Assembly (NCBI GenBank): GCA_017936925.1
Contig: JAGBEP010000014.1
Location: forward strand, 62,001 to 126,000
DNA: 64,000 bases
From: Clostridia bacterium
GTDB lineage: Bacteria > Bacillota > Clostridia > TANB77 > CAG-508
Direction of reading: 5' to 3'
In this document: positions 36,166 through 45,489 of the stretch, piece after piece
Numbering within the stretch: the first letter of the stretch is position 1
Layout of the letters: each line of letters opens with the position of its first letter
Position numbers and translations under genes: made by a program
Notes under the pieces: generated by a model
Database searches by the model: none
Seen by the model: only the letters and a program-made list of their open reading frames with translations
What the model was told of the DNA's origin: nothing

Positions 36166-37320
36166 TTATTTTTTCATTTTTGTAAAGCAATTTTTAACTA
36201 TAATACCAAGTCCTGTCATAGTCCATATAAATGCCACTACTGCACCAGCAAATGCAATTTGATATACAATCCAAGTAATTATTGTAACTACAGGAACAGC
36301 TATAGGTAATTTAAAATTAGGCTTCTTATCTGAAATCTTTCCTGCAACAGCTATAGTAGTAATAGCCATAGAAATTATTAAAACAAAAACAAATAATGCT
36401 AAAGCTGCAAAAACTGCTGTAGTAAATATTCTCAAAAAGATAAATGCAACTAATAAAATAGGAACTAAAATTAATGTAGCAATTCCTATTCCAAAAGAAC
36501 TAACACTTAAATTCTGTATTGATTTTTCTATTGTATTAGGCAATAACTTCATAACAATTATAAATACAAGCATAGTTAAAACAAAATATCTAGTAAAATC
36601 TAAAACCTTATCAACTACTATATCCATAACAGTTTCTTTTTCTTCAATCTGTAATTCAAAATTAGTATTAGCTATATTAGCATTTTCACTTATTATAGCT
36701 TCTCTACCTGAAGAATAATTTAATGTTCCAAAAATTATAGCACCATCATTTATTTCAAATTTAGTAACTGCTGCATTAACATCACGATAAAAAGTTCCAT
36801 TAAGACTAATATGTTCAGCAGATACATTAGCATTATACATAATAGTATAATCTTCACCAAATACTATATCTTTTCCAACAGCATATAATTCTCTAGCAAC
36901 TTTTCCATTAAAATCAACATTAGAAGAAACAATAAACACATTACCATTCAAAGAAGCTTCTTTTTCAATATTCAATTTGTTAGCCAAAATAAATACATCT
37001 CCATTAATAGTAATATCTTTAAGAATAACATTTGAAGCAGCCATAAAAACATTTCCATTAATAATTTTTCCACTCAAAGTAATATCTTCAGCAGCCCTAT
37101 AATAATTTTCTTCTGAAATTTCTTTTGAATTAAATCGCTCTGCAAGTTTTTCCTTTATCTCCTCTAAAGTCATATCCGTATTCTCTGTATTTGAGTCAAT
37201 TTCATTTGCAGTATCAATCACATTTTCTACTATATTTTCATCAGTAGCATAAACTGACGAAAAAGAAAATATAACAACAAACAGAATAATCGTTAAAACA
37301 ATAAGAATCTTTTTTTTCAT
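36166..37320 (-). CDS. Membrane protein with bactofilin-like polymer-forming domain
   Basis: The 384-residue protein starts with a signal peptide (about 1-25), then a beta-helix of repeated short strands, for example SGKIINGNVFMAASN, ITINGDVFILANK and ASLNGNVFIVSSN (about 88-205). Four to five membrane helices fill the last 150 residues. Bactofilins are normally cytosolic polymers; here the signal peptide places the repeat domain outside. It may form an extracytoplasmic scaffold. It lies one base from rpe and likely belongs to the rlmN-prpC-prkC-rpe transcript. Confidence 0.75.
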   Translation of the reverse strand: MKKKILIVLTIILFVVIFSFSSVYATDENIVENVIDTANEIDSNTENTDMTLEEIKEKLAERFNSKEISEENYYRAAEDITLSGKIINGNVFMAASNVILKDITINGDVFILANKLNIEKEASLNGNVFIVSSNVDFNGKVARELYAVGKDIVFGEDYTIMYNANVSAEHISLNGTFYRDVNAAVTKFEINDGAIIFGTLNYSSGREAIISENANIANTNFELQIEEKETVMDIVVDKVLDFTRYFVLTMLVFIIVMKLLPNTIEKSIQNLSVSSFGIGIATLILVPILLVAFIFLRIFTTAVFAALALFVFVLIISMAITTIAVAGKISDKKPNFKLPIAVPVVTIITWIVYQIAFAGAVVAFIWTMTGLGIIVKNCFTKMKK

Positions 37321-37321
37321 C

Positions 37322-38005
37322 TTACTCTCCCTCCCTTTCTATATATTCTTCTTTCAAATCAGAAACAGCTTTAGAATAATTATCAGATGACAAAATATAA
37401 TTTCCTGCAACTAATATTGTAGCACCACTACTAACAGCATCTCTACAAGTAACATTATTAATTCCACCATCTACTTCAATATCAATATCTATGTCATTAT
37501 CCTCACAATATTTTCTTAATTCACAAATCTTTTTATCCGTTCCAGGAATAAACTTTTGACCACCTTTTCCAGGCACAACAGACATAATTAAAACCATATG
37601 AATATATGGAAGAAAGTCATACAACATCTCTATACTAGTATCAGGGCTAATAGCTATACTTGCTTTTACCCCATTTGAAACTAAATATTTAATATTAGAC
37701 ATCACTTCCTCTTTGTCCTTACAAGCCTCAATATGAAAAGAAATTCTATCTGCCCCCTGATCAATAAAATCATCAAAATAATCTCTAGGATTCTCAACCA
37801 TAAGATGAACATCAATAGGAGTCATACAAATATTATGAATCTTTAAAGTATAATCCTTCATTAACTCTACATTATTTCTCTCTACAAATTTTCCATCCAT
37901 AACATCCATATGGAAAAAATCTATTTTTGCAGTTTCTATATTATAAAAATAATCAACTGCATTCTCTTCTTCTACATCTAAAACCGAAACAGCAATCTCA
38001 GCCAT
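37322..38005 (-). CDS. rpe: Ribulose-phosphate 3-epimerase, divergent
   Basis: The 227-residue TIM-barrel enzyme interconverts ribulose 5-phosphate and xylulose 5-phosphate. Present are the metal-site motifs FFHMDVMDGKFV, DVHLMVENPR and IEVDGGIN, the loop VMSVVPGKGGQKF, and the phosphate site SGATILVAGNYI. The N-terminus is AVSVLDVEEEN in place of the usual SIL-S-D-F, so it is a diverged member. Its place after the PASTA kinase matches the Bacillus order, but rsgA, normally between them, is absent. Confidence 0.88.
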   Translation of the reverse strand: MAEIAVSVLDVEEENAVDYFYNIETAKIDFFHMDVMDGKFVERNNVELMKDYTLKIHNICMTPIDVHLMVENPRDYFDDFIDQGADRISFHIEACKDKEEVMSNIKYLVSNGVKASIAISPDTSIEMLYDFLPYIHMVLIMSVVPGKGGQKFIPGTDKKICELRKYCEDNDIDIDIEVDGGINNVTCRDAVSSGATILVAGNYILSSDNYSKAVSDLKEEYIEREGE

Positions 38006-38039
38006 TATAAAAATCTCCTTTACTTAAACTAAATCAAAT

Positions 38040-38070
38040 TTAGGGCATGATTATTTTTTTCATGCCCTAA
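38040..38070 (-). terminator. Hairpin between the kinase gene and rpe
   Basis: A perfect 10-bp stem TTAGGGCATG/CATGCCCTAA (38040-38049 with 38061-38070) sits right after the kinase stop. The minus-strand tail is only weakly T-rich, so it may attenuate rather than stop transcription into rpe. Confidence 0.55.
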
Positions 38071-38078
38071 TCTTTCTT

Positions 38079-40124
38079 TTATGGGAAAGCTAAAGTTGTT
38101 TGAGTATTAAAATCAATATCCTTTGTAATCTTTGTAGTTCCATTAATAATCAAAGAAACAGACATATTACCTTTTCCATATATAGTTATTTGTGGACTAG
38201 TAGTTACATCATAGCTTCCTCCACCAAAAGTATTGTCACCAACCTTTAATGATACAGTAGCAGTAGTAACACTAGGAGTATCCGTATTCTCATCTTCATC
38301 ACTAGGAGTCTGAGGTTGAACATACTTTGATAAATCAATAGTAACTACAGCAGAAGTAGTTTTCTGCACTTTATTTACTGTAATTGTAATTGTTTCACCT
38401 TCTTTAGCCTTATCAGTAATATCTTGTTTTAAAACTATTCCATCTGATTTATTATTATCCTCTGTATATTCAACTCTAACAACAAATCCAGCATTTTCTA
38501 AATTAGCTCTAGCAGTAACCTCCGCTTGACCTATTGTATTAGGAACATCTAGTTTATCACTACCAGAACTTACTGTCATTGTAATTGCTGTATTATCCTT
38601 AAATTCTATTCCTTCTTGAATACTTTGCCTAATAATTAAACCTTCTTTTAAACTATCACTAGCTTCCTCTTCATATTTTATTTCACCAAGATATCCTAAG
38701 TCTTTAAGTAATTGTTCTGCCTCCTCTTTTGTTTTTCCTGTTAAATCAATCATTTTCAACATTTGAGGTTCTTTTTCTTTTCTAACATAAATTGTAATCT
38801 GATCTTTAACTTTTATACTATAATTTGCTCTATAAGCTGGATCTTGTCTAACAACTTGCCCTGGCTCAACAGCTTCACCATTATAAGATTCATCATCTAC
38901 ATATTCAATTTTTAAATCATTTTTCTTTTTAAATTCAGTCTCATTATAAATACTAACAGCTTGACTTTCAGTTAATCTTTCTCCTTTTGAATTCTTTACC
39001 AAATTAGGAATCTGAGCATCAGCAGATTTAGTTAAATTCATAAAAAGAATTGTTCCTCCAAGTGCTACTGAAAATAAAATAACTGCAACTAAGATAAAAG
39101 AAAGAATAACATGATCCTTCATAAAACCAAAGAAACCTCTTTTTTTCTTTTTTCTAGGTTTACTCTTCTCTTCCTCTTCATAATCATCGTCATCATCTTC
39201 TTCATCATCTCTTACCTTATTATCTATATCATAAAGAATATTTATTTTTTGAGTTTGCAATGTATCAAACTTTTTATTCATTTTAACAAAATCATCATCT
39301 GGTCTTTTCAAAGCTGTACTTAAATCTATAAGCATATCAGTAGCATTTTGATATCTATCTTCAGGATCTTTTTGCATTGCTTTTAAAATTATATTATTAA
39401 CACTTATAGGTATTTGTGGATTTAATTTTCGAGGCTCAATTGGATCCTCTTGTACCTGCATCAATGCAACTGAAACTGGTGTATCAGCATCAAAAGGTAC
39501 TCTACCAGTAAGCATTTCATACATAACAATACCAAGTGAATATATATCAGATTTAGCATCTGTACTTGCACCCTTAGCATGTTCTGGTGAAAAATAATGT
39601 ACAGAACCAATTGTAGTTCCAAAAGCCGTTATTGTAGAATTTGAAACTGCCTTAGCAATACCGAAATCCGTAACTTTAGCCATTCCATCTTCTGTAATAA
39701 TTATATTGTGTGGTTTTATATCTCTATGTATTAAATTGTTTTTGTGTGCTGTCTCTAAAGCTGATGCAATTTGAATTGCTATATTAACAGACCATTTCCA
39801 AGACAATTTGCCATCTTCAACAATAATTTCTTTTAAAGTCTTTCCTTGAATAAGCTCCATCACAATATAATAAACATCACCCTCATTACCAACATCATAA
39901 ATTGAAACAATATTAGGATGAGTCAAACTTGCAGCTGTTTGTGCTTCAGATTTAAATCTTTTTACAAACTCTATATCAGTAATAAACTCTTCTTTTAACA
40001 CTTTAACAGCAACAAATCTGTTAAGCACATGGCATTTGGCTTTATATACTGTAGCCATGCCACCTACACCTATTTTTTCTAATATTTCATACCTATTAGC
40101 AAGCATTCTTCCTATTAGATTCAT
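38079..40124 (-). CDS. prkC: PASTA-domain Ser/Thr protein kinase
   Basis: The 681-residue transmembrane kinase senses peptidoglycan. The cytoplasmic kinase domain shows GVGGMATVYKA, the Lys in AVKVL, HRDIKPHN and DFGIAK. A basic, acidic-rich linker leads to one membrane helix (about 340-360), then three PASTA domains outside and a Thr/Ser-rich tail with a small beta-rich end. In spore formers this kinase triggers germination on muropeptides. It overlaps functionally with the phosphatase gene 35 bases upstream. Confidence 0.96.
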   Translation of the reverse strand: MNLIGRMLANRYEILEKIGVGGMATVYKAKCHVLNRFVAVKVLKEEFITDIEFVKRFKSEAQTAASLTHPNIVSIYDVGNEGDVYYIVMELIQGKTLKEIIVEDGKLSWKWSVNIAIQIASALETAHKNNLIHRDIKPHNIIITEDGMAKVTDFGIAKAVSNSTITAFGTTIGSVHYFSPEHAKGASTDAKSDIYSLGIVMYEMLTGRVPFDADTPVSVALMQVQEDPIEPRKLNPQIPISVNNIILKAMQKDPEDRYQNATDMLIDLSTALKRPDDDFVKMNKKFDTLQTQKINILYDIDNKVRDDEEDDDDDYEEEEKSKPRKKKKRGFFGFMKDHVILSFILVAVILFSVALGGTILFMNLTKSADAQIPNLVKNSKGERLTESQAVSIYNETEFKKKNDLKIEYVDDESYNGEAVEPGQVVRQDPAYRANYSIKVKDQITIYVRKEKEPQMLKMIDLTGKTKEEAEQLLKDLGYLGEIKYEEEASDSLKEGLIIRQSIQEGIEFKDNTAITMTVSSGSDKLDVPNTIGQAEVTARANLENAGFVVRVEYTEDNNKSDGIVLKQDITDKAKEGETITITVNKVQKTTSAVVTIDLSKYVQPQTPSDEDENTDTPSVTTATVSLKVGDNTFGGGSYDVTTSPQITIYGKGNMSVSLIINGTTKITKDIDFNTQTTLAFP

Positions 40125-40159
40125 ATATTTATCTCTCCTTAATTTAAAAAGATATCATT

Positions 40160-40909
40160 TTATCTGTTATCGATAATTATAACAGATATATTATCAAGAC
40201 CACCTGCCATATTAGCTTTATCAACTAATATCTCAGTTAAATCTTTTTGTTCATTTTCTTTTTCATTCAAAATCACGTTAAGAATTTCTTCTTCTCTTAC
40301 CATATTAGTTAAACCATCTGAACACATTAAAAGAACATCATTTTTATTAAGAACTGTATATAATATATCTGGTTCAACCTCCTCATCAGTACCAAGAGCC
40401 TTTATAAGTAAATTCTTTTTAGGATGATTATATGATTCTTCTCTAGTAATCTCTCCATCCTGAATCAACTTCTCAACATAACTATGATCAGTTGTAATCT
40501 TTTTTATTTTATTCTTTCTAACTCTATAAATTCTACTATCTCCAATATGTCCAATATAAACTTTATTTTTATATATAAGTAAAACCTCTAAAGTAGTTCC
40601 CATATCTTGCAGTTCTTCATCTTCTTCAGATTCCTCATAAATAGTGGAATTAGCAAAACTTATAGAATCTTCAATTAAATCTAATATTGATTGTTTATCT
40701 TTAGATATTTCATCAAACTTTTCATTTATATACTTAGAAACAGCTGTAACAGCAACTTTACTAGCAATTTCTCCTCCTTTATATCCTCCCATACCATCAG
40801 CAAGTATATAAAGCTTTAATCCATTGCTTTTATTCTCAGTTGTAAACAAGCTGTCCTGATTCATACTCCTAGTCTGACCTATATCTGTTTTAGTAAATAC
40901 CTTCATCAT
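40160..40909 (-). CDS. prpC: PP2C-type protein phosphatase
   Basis: The 249-residue Mn2+/Mg2+-dependent phosphatase has the metal and phosphate motifs KTDIGQTRSMNQDSL, LADGMGGYKGGE, MGTTLEVLLI, IGHIGDSRIY, LMCSDGLTNM and GGLDNISVIII. It reverses phosphorylation by the neighbouring PASTA kinase. The start codon follows the rlmN stop directly, showing tight coupling within the operon. Confidence 0.96.
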   Translation of the reverse strand: MMKVFTKTDIGQTRSMNQDSLFTTENKSNGLKLYILADGMGGYKGGEIASKVAVTAVSKYINEKFDEISKDKQSILDLIEDSISFANSTIYEESEEDEELQDMGTTLEVLLIYKNKVYIGHIGDSRIYRVRKNKIKKITTDHSYVEKLIQDGEITREESYNHPKKNLLIKALGTDEEVEPDILYTVLNKNDVLLMCSDGLTNMVREEEILNVILNEKENEQKDLTEILVDKANMAGGLDNISVIIIDNR

Positions 40910-41941
40910 CTACTCCTTCTTTAACTCCGCTCTTCTAAGCTGTCCACAAGCTGCATCAATATCTGATCCAAGCTCTCTCCTAATCGTAGCTACAATTCCA
41001 TTATCATTTAGATAATCTCTAAATTTGATAATATTATCATTTGTACTCTTGGTATATTTACCATTTTCAATTTTATTAATAGGAATCAAATTAACATGAC
41101 AAAGCATTCCTTTTAACAATTTTACTAACTCTTTAGCATCATCTAAATTATCATTATTATCCTTAGCTAAAGCATATTCAAAAGAAATTCTTTTATTTGT
41201 TATTTTTATATATTCCTTACATGCAGTCATTAACTCTTCTATAGGATACATTTTATTAACAGGCATCATCTCACTTCTTTTTTCATTATTACTACTGTGT
41301 AATGATACTGACAATGTACATTGAATATTTTCTTTTGCTAGTCTATATATATTAGGAACTAACCCACTAGTAGAAATACTAATATGTCTTGTTCCAATAT
41401 TAAGTCCTTTAGGATTATTTATTATACTAATAGCTTTTATAACATTATCATAATTATCAAGTGGTTCTCCAATTCCCATAAAAACAATATTTGAAATTCT
41501 AACGTTCTCTTCTCTTTGAACTGCTAAAATTTGTTCAACAATTTCTCCCGCTTCCAAGCTTCTAGAAAAAGGAATACCTGTTGAAGCACAAAACTTACAT
41601 CCCATTTTGCAACCAACTTGAGAAGAAACACAAATTGAATAACCATATTTATATTGCATTAAAACTGATTCAATAGCATTTCCATCCAAAACATCAAATA
41701 AATATTTTTTTGTACCATCTTTTGATTCAAGTTTTTTAATAATTTTAAAATTATGTAATGAATAATTTTCTTCCAAAACTTCTCTGAAATTCTTTGAAAT
41801 ATTAGTCATTTCATCAAAACTTTGAACATTTTCTTGATGAATCCACTTAAAAATTTGTTCCGCTCGAAAAGATTTCTCTCCTAAAGCCTGCATTTCATTC
41901 TTTAGTTCATCTAATGTAAAACTCTTAATGTTTTTTTTCAA
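40910..41941 (-). CDS. rlmN: Dual-specificity RNA methyltransferase RlmN
   Basis: This radical-SAM enzyme methylates C2 of adenine 2503 in 23S rRNA and of adenine 37 in tRNA. The 343 residues contain the cluster motif CKMGCKFCAST (CxxxCxxC), FMGIGEPLDNYDNV, and the late catalytic Cys in DIDAACGQL. The length is typical. It heads the rlmN-prpC-prkC-rpe order found across Firmicutes. Confidence 0.97.
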   Translation of the reverse strand: MKKNIKSFTLDELKNEMQALGEKSFRAEQIFKWIHQENVQSFDEMTNISKNFREVLEENYSLHNFKIIKKLESKDGTKKYLFDVLDGNAIESVLMQYKYGYSICVSSQVGCKMGCKFCASTGIPFSRSLEAGEIVEQILAVQREENVRISNIVFMGIGEPLDNYDNVIKAISIINNPKGLNIGTRHISISTSGLVPNIYRLAKENIQCTLSVSLHSSNNEKRSEMMPVNKMYPIEELMTACKEYIKITNKRISFEYALAKDNNDNLDDAKELVKLLKGMLCHVNLIPINKIENGKYTKSTNDNIIKFRDYLNDNGIVATIRRELGSDIDAACGQLRRAELKKE

Positions 41942-42034
41942 AAAATTTCCCCCAATTCTGTGTATTATATAGGTTTGTTATACCATATACAAAAATTTTT
42001 TTCAATAGTTTTACTATAAAACATTAGAGCATAA

Positions 42035-42080
42035 AAAAATCTTTATGTACCAAGCTTTACAAGGTTACATAAAGATTTTT
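42035..42080 (-). terminator. Terminator of the polysaccharide locus
   Basis: A perfect 15-bp stem (42035-42049 with 42066-42080) with A and T runs lies just past the stop of the last glycosyltransferase gene at 42089. It appears to end the long minus-strand locus. Confidence 0.9.
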
Positions 42081-42088
42081 AATATATA

Positions 42089-43033
42089 TTATTTTTCATC
42101 AAAATTTATTTTTTCTTTAATTATATATTCTGGTCTTCCTTTGCTTTCATCATATATTCTAGAAATATATTCAGACATAATCCATAAAGAAAATAATTGT
42201 ACACCTGCAAAAAATGTTATTGATACCATTATAGAAGTCCAACCATCAGCTAAATTATTCCAATTCAAAGCATATGATAATATTGAATATACTAATATAG
42301 CAAATGAAACAAATATAGATAATATACCAAGTCCTCCAACTAATTTTAAAGGTTTAGTAGAAAAACTAATAATTCCATCTTTAGCAAGCTTCAACATCTT
42401 TTTAAAAGGATATTTTGTTTCACCTAATTCTCTTTTTGGTCTATCATATAAAAACTCTTTTTGCTCAAATCCTACCCAACTAAATAATCCTCTTAAAAAT
42501 TTATTATGTTCAGGTAAATTATTTATAACATCAATTACAGCTCTATCTACCAGTCTAAAATCGCCTGTATTCTTAGGTATTTCTACTTCAGACATAGCAT
42601 TTAAAAAGCTATAAAACATTTTAGCTGTTAATAATTTGAAAGCAGATTCTCCTTTTCTAGTATTTCGTTTTCCATAAATAACTTCATTTCCATCTTCCCA
42701 AAGTTTAAGCATTTCAGGAATTAATTCTGGTGGATCTTGCAAGTCTGCATCCATAATAACAATAGCGTCTCCAGAAACTTCTTTTATACCAGCTGTTACT
42801 GCAGCTTGATGTCCAAAATTTCTAGAAAAAGAAACTATTTTTACTTTTTCATTTTTACTTGCAATCTCTTTTAATATTGATAATGTTTTATCTTTGCTTC
42901 CATCATTTACAAAAATTATTTCATAATCATATTCTTTCTTTAGTGTTTCTAAAACTGTGCTTACTCTCTCGTAACATAAGTTTGCAACATCTTCTTCATA
43001 GTACATTGGTATAACTACAGATACTTTTTTCAT
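42089..43033 (-). CDS. GT2 glycosyltransferase with two membrane helices (GtrB/DPM1-like)
   Basis: The 314-residue protein has the GT-A motifs VVIPMYYEEDV, FVNDGSKDKT, MDADLQDPPE (metal-binding DAD) and later RRELGETKYPFKK, with two membrane helices near the C-terminus (about 230-285). Such enzymes load a sugar onto undecaprenyl or polyprenyl phosphate, giving the lipid-linked donor for extracytoplasmic transferases. The start overlaps the stop of the preceding GT-C-like gene by four bases (ATGA). A paralogue lies at 44520. Confidence 0.92.
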   Translation of the reverse strand: MKKVSVVIPMYYEEDVANLCYERVSTVLETLKKEYDYEIIFVNDGSKDKTLSILKEIASKNEKVKIVSFSRNFGHQAAVTAGIKEVSGDAIVIMDADLQDPPELIPEMLKLWEDGNEVIYGKRNTRKGESAFKLLTAKMFYSFLNAMSEVEIPKNTGDFRLVDRAVIDVINNLPEHNKFLRGLFSWVGFEQKEFLYDRPKRELGETKYPFKKMLKLAKDGIISFSTKPLKLVGGLGILSIFVSFAILVYSILSYALNWNNLADGWTSIMVSITFFAGVQLFSLWIMSEYISRIYDESKGRPEYIIKEKINFDEK

Positions 43034-44517
43034 TTTTCTACTCCTTTTATTTTATTTAATTTTTCATTCATATCATTTAATTTATCATATATAAATTTCA
43101 ATACTGGTGCACTTAATAAACTTAACATTATATATTGCTCATATCTGTATCTTGGCTGTACTTCTATAAATATATGAACTAAGAAAAATCCTATAAATAT
43201 TATTTGTAACAACTTTATATAATGATTATCTTTCTTACTAAACTCAAAATCTTTACTTTTAATAAAATAACCCATTGACATAGCCAAACTTAATAATACT
43301 AATAATACATACTGTACATATCCATATAATTGTACAACTTTAACCGCATTTCCTTCTTTTATATTATCCCATCCATATTCAACTTGATTATCTTTTTCTC
43401 CACAAAATGAAATCATTTTTCTAGAAATAAAAGTCATTACTTCTCTGGAATTCTTACAAGAATCTATTAAATAATCTTTGCTAGCTTCATTATAAGCATC
43501 ATAATCAAAATTAAATTTTTCTAAATCAAAATAAACTTGCGTTTTTTCTGCACTTTCTGTTGGTATATTATAAACACTTCCTCCAGTCATTCCAATAAGA
43601 AATTTAAAATATTTCAAATTTCCATGAATTACTGAATTAGGAGCCACATTATTAGTCATTATATCAAAAATTCCAAGTATTCCTATAAAAGAAAAAGTTA
43701 TTAAACACATACTTATAATAAGTTTTTTTGCATCTTTAAACTTATTATATAATAGTTTCCATAAAATAAAACATATATACGCTATAAGTATAACTATACT
43801 ACTTTGCCTTAATATTATTGAAATGCCCAAAGTTATACCTGATGCAATTTTGAATTGCCACTTCTCTTTTAAGAAAAAATATATAGATAAACATATAAAA
43901 AACGCTTGAATATGCTGATTATTTAATATAGAAGAACCACCTACATTAAATAATAAAAGCATATATATTAATGATGACATAATACCAATCTTTTTTGAAT
44001 ATATTTTCTCACCTATACTACAGATTAGTAAATTAGTTAAAGACATTACGATTATTTCAATTATTTTTAGTGCCTTTAAACTATCTCCAAAAATTTTCAT
44101 TAATCCTGCCAAATACATTACATAACCAATTTGGAAATTATAAAAATAAAAATAATTTGTCTTATCAAAAGATAATACTTTAAAATTTCCTTCAACCATT
44201 TGTTTAGAACCTTGAAATAACACGCCATAATCATTAACAGGTTGCGTTTTAGCAAATATTCCCCAAATAGTATATACTACTATAGACATAAAAAATAAAA
44301 TAAATTTATATTTCTTTATACTAAAATTCTCTAATACTTTATAAAATGTTAATAATAGACAAACCATTAAAATAAGTTGCACACTTGTAACTTTATATCA
44401 TGGTGAAGACAATTGCCATAAACCACAATTAACAATGTAAATTATCATAACAGCTATGAAAATAATTGGTATAAAATTTTTCCACACCGATGATACTATC
44501 TTTTTTACATTCTCCAT
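43030..44517 (-). CDS. Multi-spanning GT-C-like glycosyltransferase with in-frame TGA at codon 40
   Basis: The zero frame is open from ATG 44517, which has GAGG ten bases upstream, to the TGA at 43030, except for one internal TGA at 44398-44400. It separates an N-terminal helix (IPIIFIAVMIIYIV) from ten or more hydrophobic segments. TKTQ-like stretches such as FAKTQPVNDYG suggest a PMT/ArnT-like enzyme using the lipid-linked sugar made by the next gene. A GTG at 44382 could restart translation but has no ribosome site. TGA is a true stop elsewhere here (43030, 58120). It may be a nonsense mutation, an error or a readthrough. Confidence 0.7.
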
Positions 44518-44519
44518 AT

Positions 44520-45455
44520 TTAACGTTCCTCTTTATTTCTTTCTTTAACTATATATATAGGTCTATTTTTTATTTCCATATATTCTTTAGACATATATTG
44601 TCCCATAATTCCTAAACAGAATAATTGAATTCCACTTATAAATAAGATAATACATATCATTGATGGCCATCCAGCAACTGGATCTCCATATATACATGTT
44701 CTTATGATAATAAATATAATCATTAAAAATGATACCATACAGAAAAACATACCTGCTAAAACAGATATAAGCAATGGTGCTGTTGAAAATGCTGTAATTC
44801 CATCTAATGCATATACAAACAGTTTTCCAAAATTCCATTTTGTTTTTCCAGCAACTCTCTCTCTATTGTCATAAGCAATCCATTTTGTATTAAATCCTAC
44901 CCAACTAAAAATTCCCTTAGAAAATCTATTATACTCAGTAACTTGAAGTATACTATTTACCATTTGTCTTGTCATTAACCTATAATCTCTTGCCCCATTA
45001 ACAATTTCTGTTTTAGTAAGTTTATTAATTATCTTATAGAATAACTTTGAAAAGAAAGAAATTATAAAATTCTCACCTTTTCTAGTTTTTCTTTTAGTAG
45101 CCACACAATCATACTCTTTTTCTAATAATGTTGCATACATTTCATTTAAAAGTTCTGGTGGATCTTGTAAATCTGCATCCATAATTGCTACATAATCTCC
45201 TGTAGATTCTTTTAGACCTGCATACATTGCCGCTTCTTTTCCAAAGTTTCTTGAAAACGATATAAATTTAACCCTATTGTCTCTTTCTGCATATCCCTTT
45301 AATATTTGAAGTGTTTTATCTTTACTTCCATCATCTACAAAAATATACTCGAATTCCGCATCAATTGTAGCAGATATTTCTACTATTTTATTATAAAAAA
45401 TTTCTAAAACTTCTTCTTCATTAAAACATGGTACAACTATTGATATTTTATTCAT
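44520..45455 (-). CDS. GT2 glycosyltransferase with two membrane helices (GtrB-like), second copy
   Basis: This 311-residue paralogue of the 42089 protein has IVVPCFNEEEV, FVDDGSKDKT, MDADLQDPPE, NRERVAGKTKWNFGK and two C-terminal membrane helices. It should make a polyprenyl-phosphate sugar. Two such enzymes flank one GT-C-like gene, so two different lipid-linked donors may be made. Its stop lies three bases before the next start. Confidence 0.92.
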   Translation of the reverse strand: MNKISIVVPCFNEEEVLEIFYNKIVEISATIDAEFEYIFVDDGSKDKTLQILKGYAERDNRVKFISFSRNFGKEAAMYAGLKESTGDYVAIMDADLQDPPELLNEMYATLLEKEYDCVATKRKTRKGENFIISFFSKLFYKIINKLTKTEIVNGARDYRLMTRQMVNSILQVTEYNRFSKGIFSWVGFNTKWIAYDNRERVAGKTKWNFGKLFVYALDGITAFSTAPLLISVLAGMFFCMVSFLMIIFIIIRTCIYGDPVAGWPSMICIILFISGIQLFCLGIMGQYMSKEYMEIKNRPIYIVKERNKEER

Positions 45456-45489
45456 ATTTCCCTCGATTTTCTAATATTTGAATTTCACC

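Noticed and set aside
44587-44838. An 83-codon reading frame inside the glycosyltransferase gene on the same strand
   Set aside because: It has no independent ribosome site and overlaps fully a well-conserved GT2 gene in another frame.
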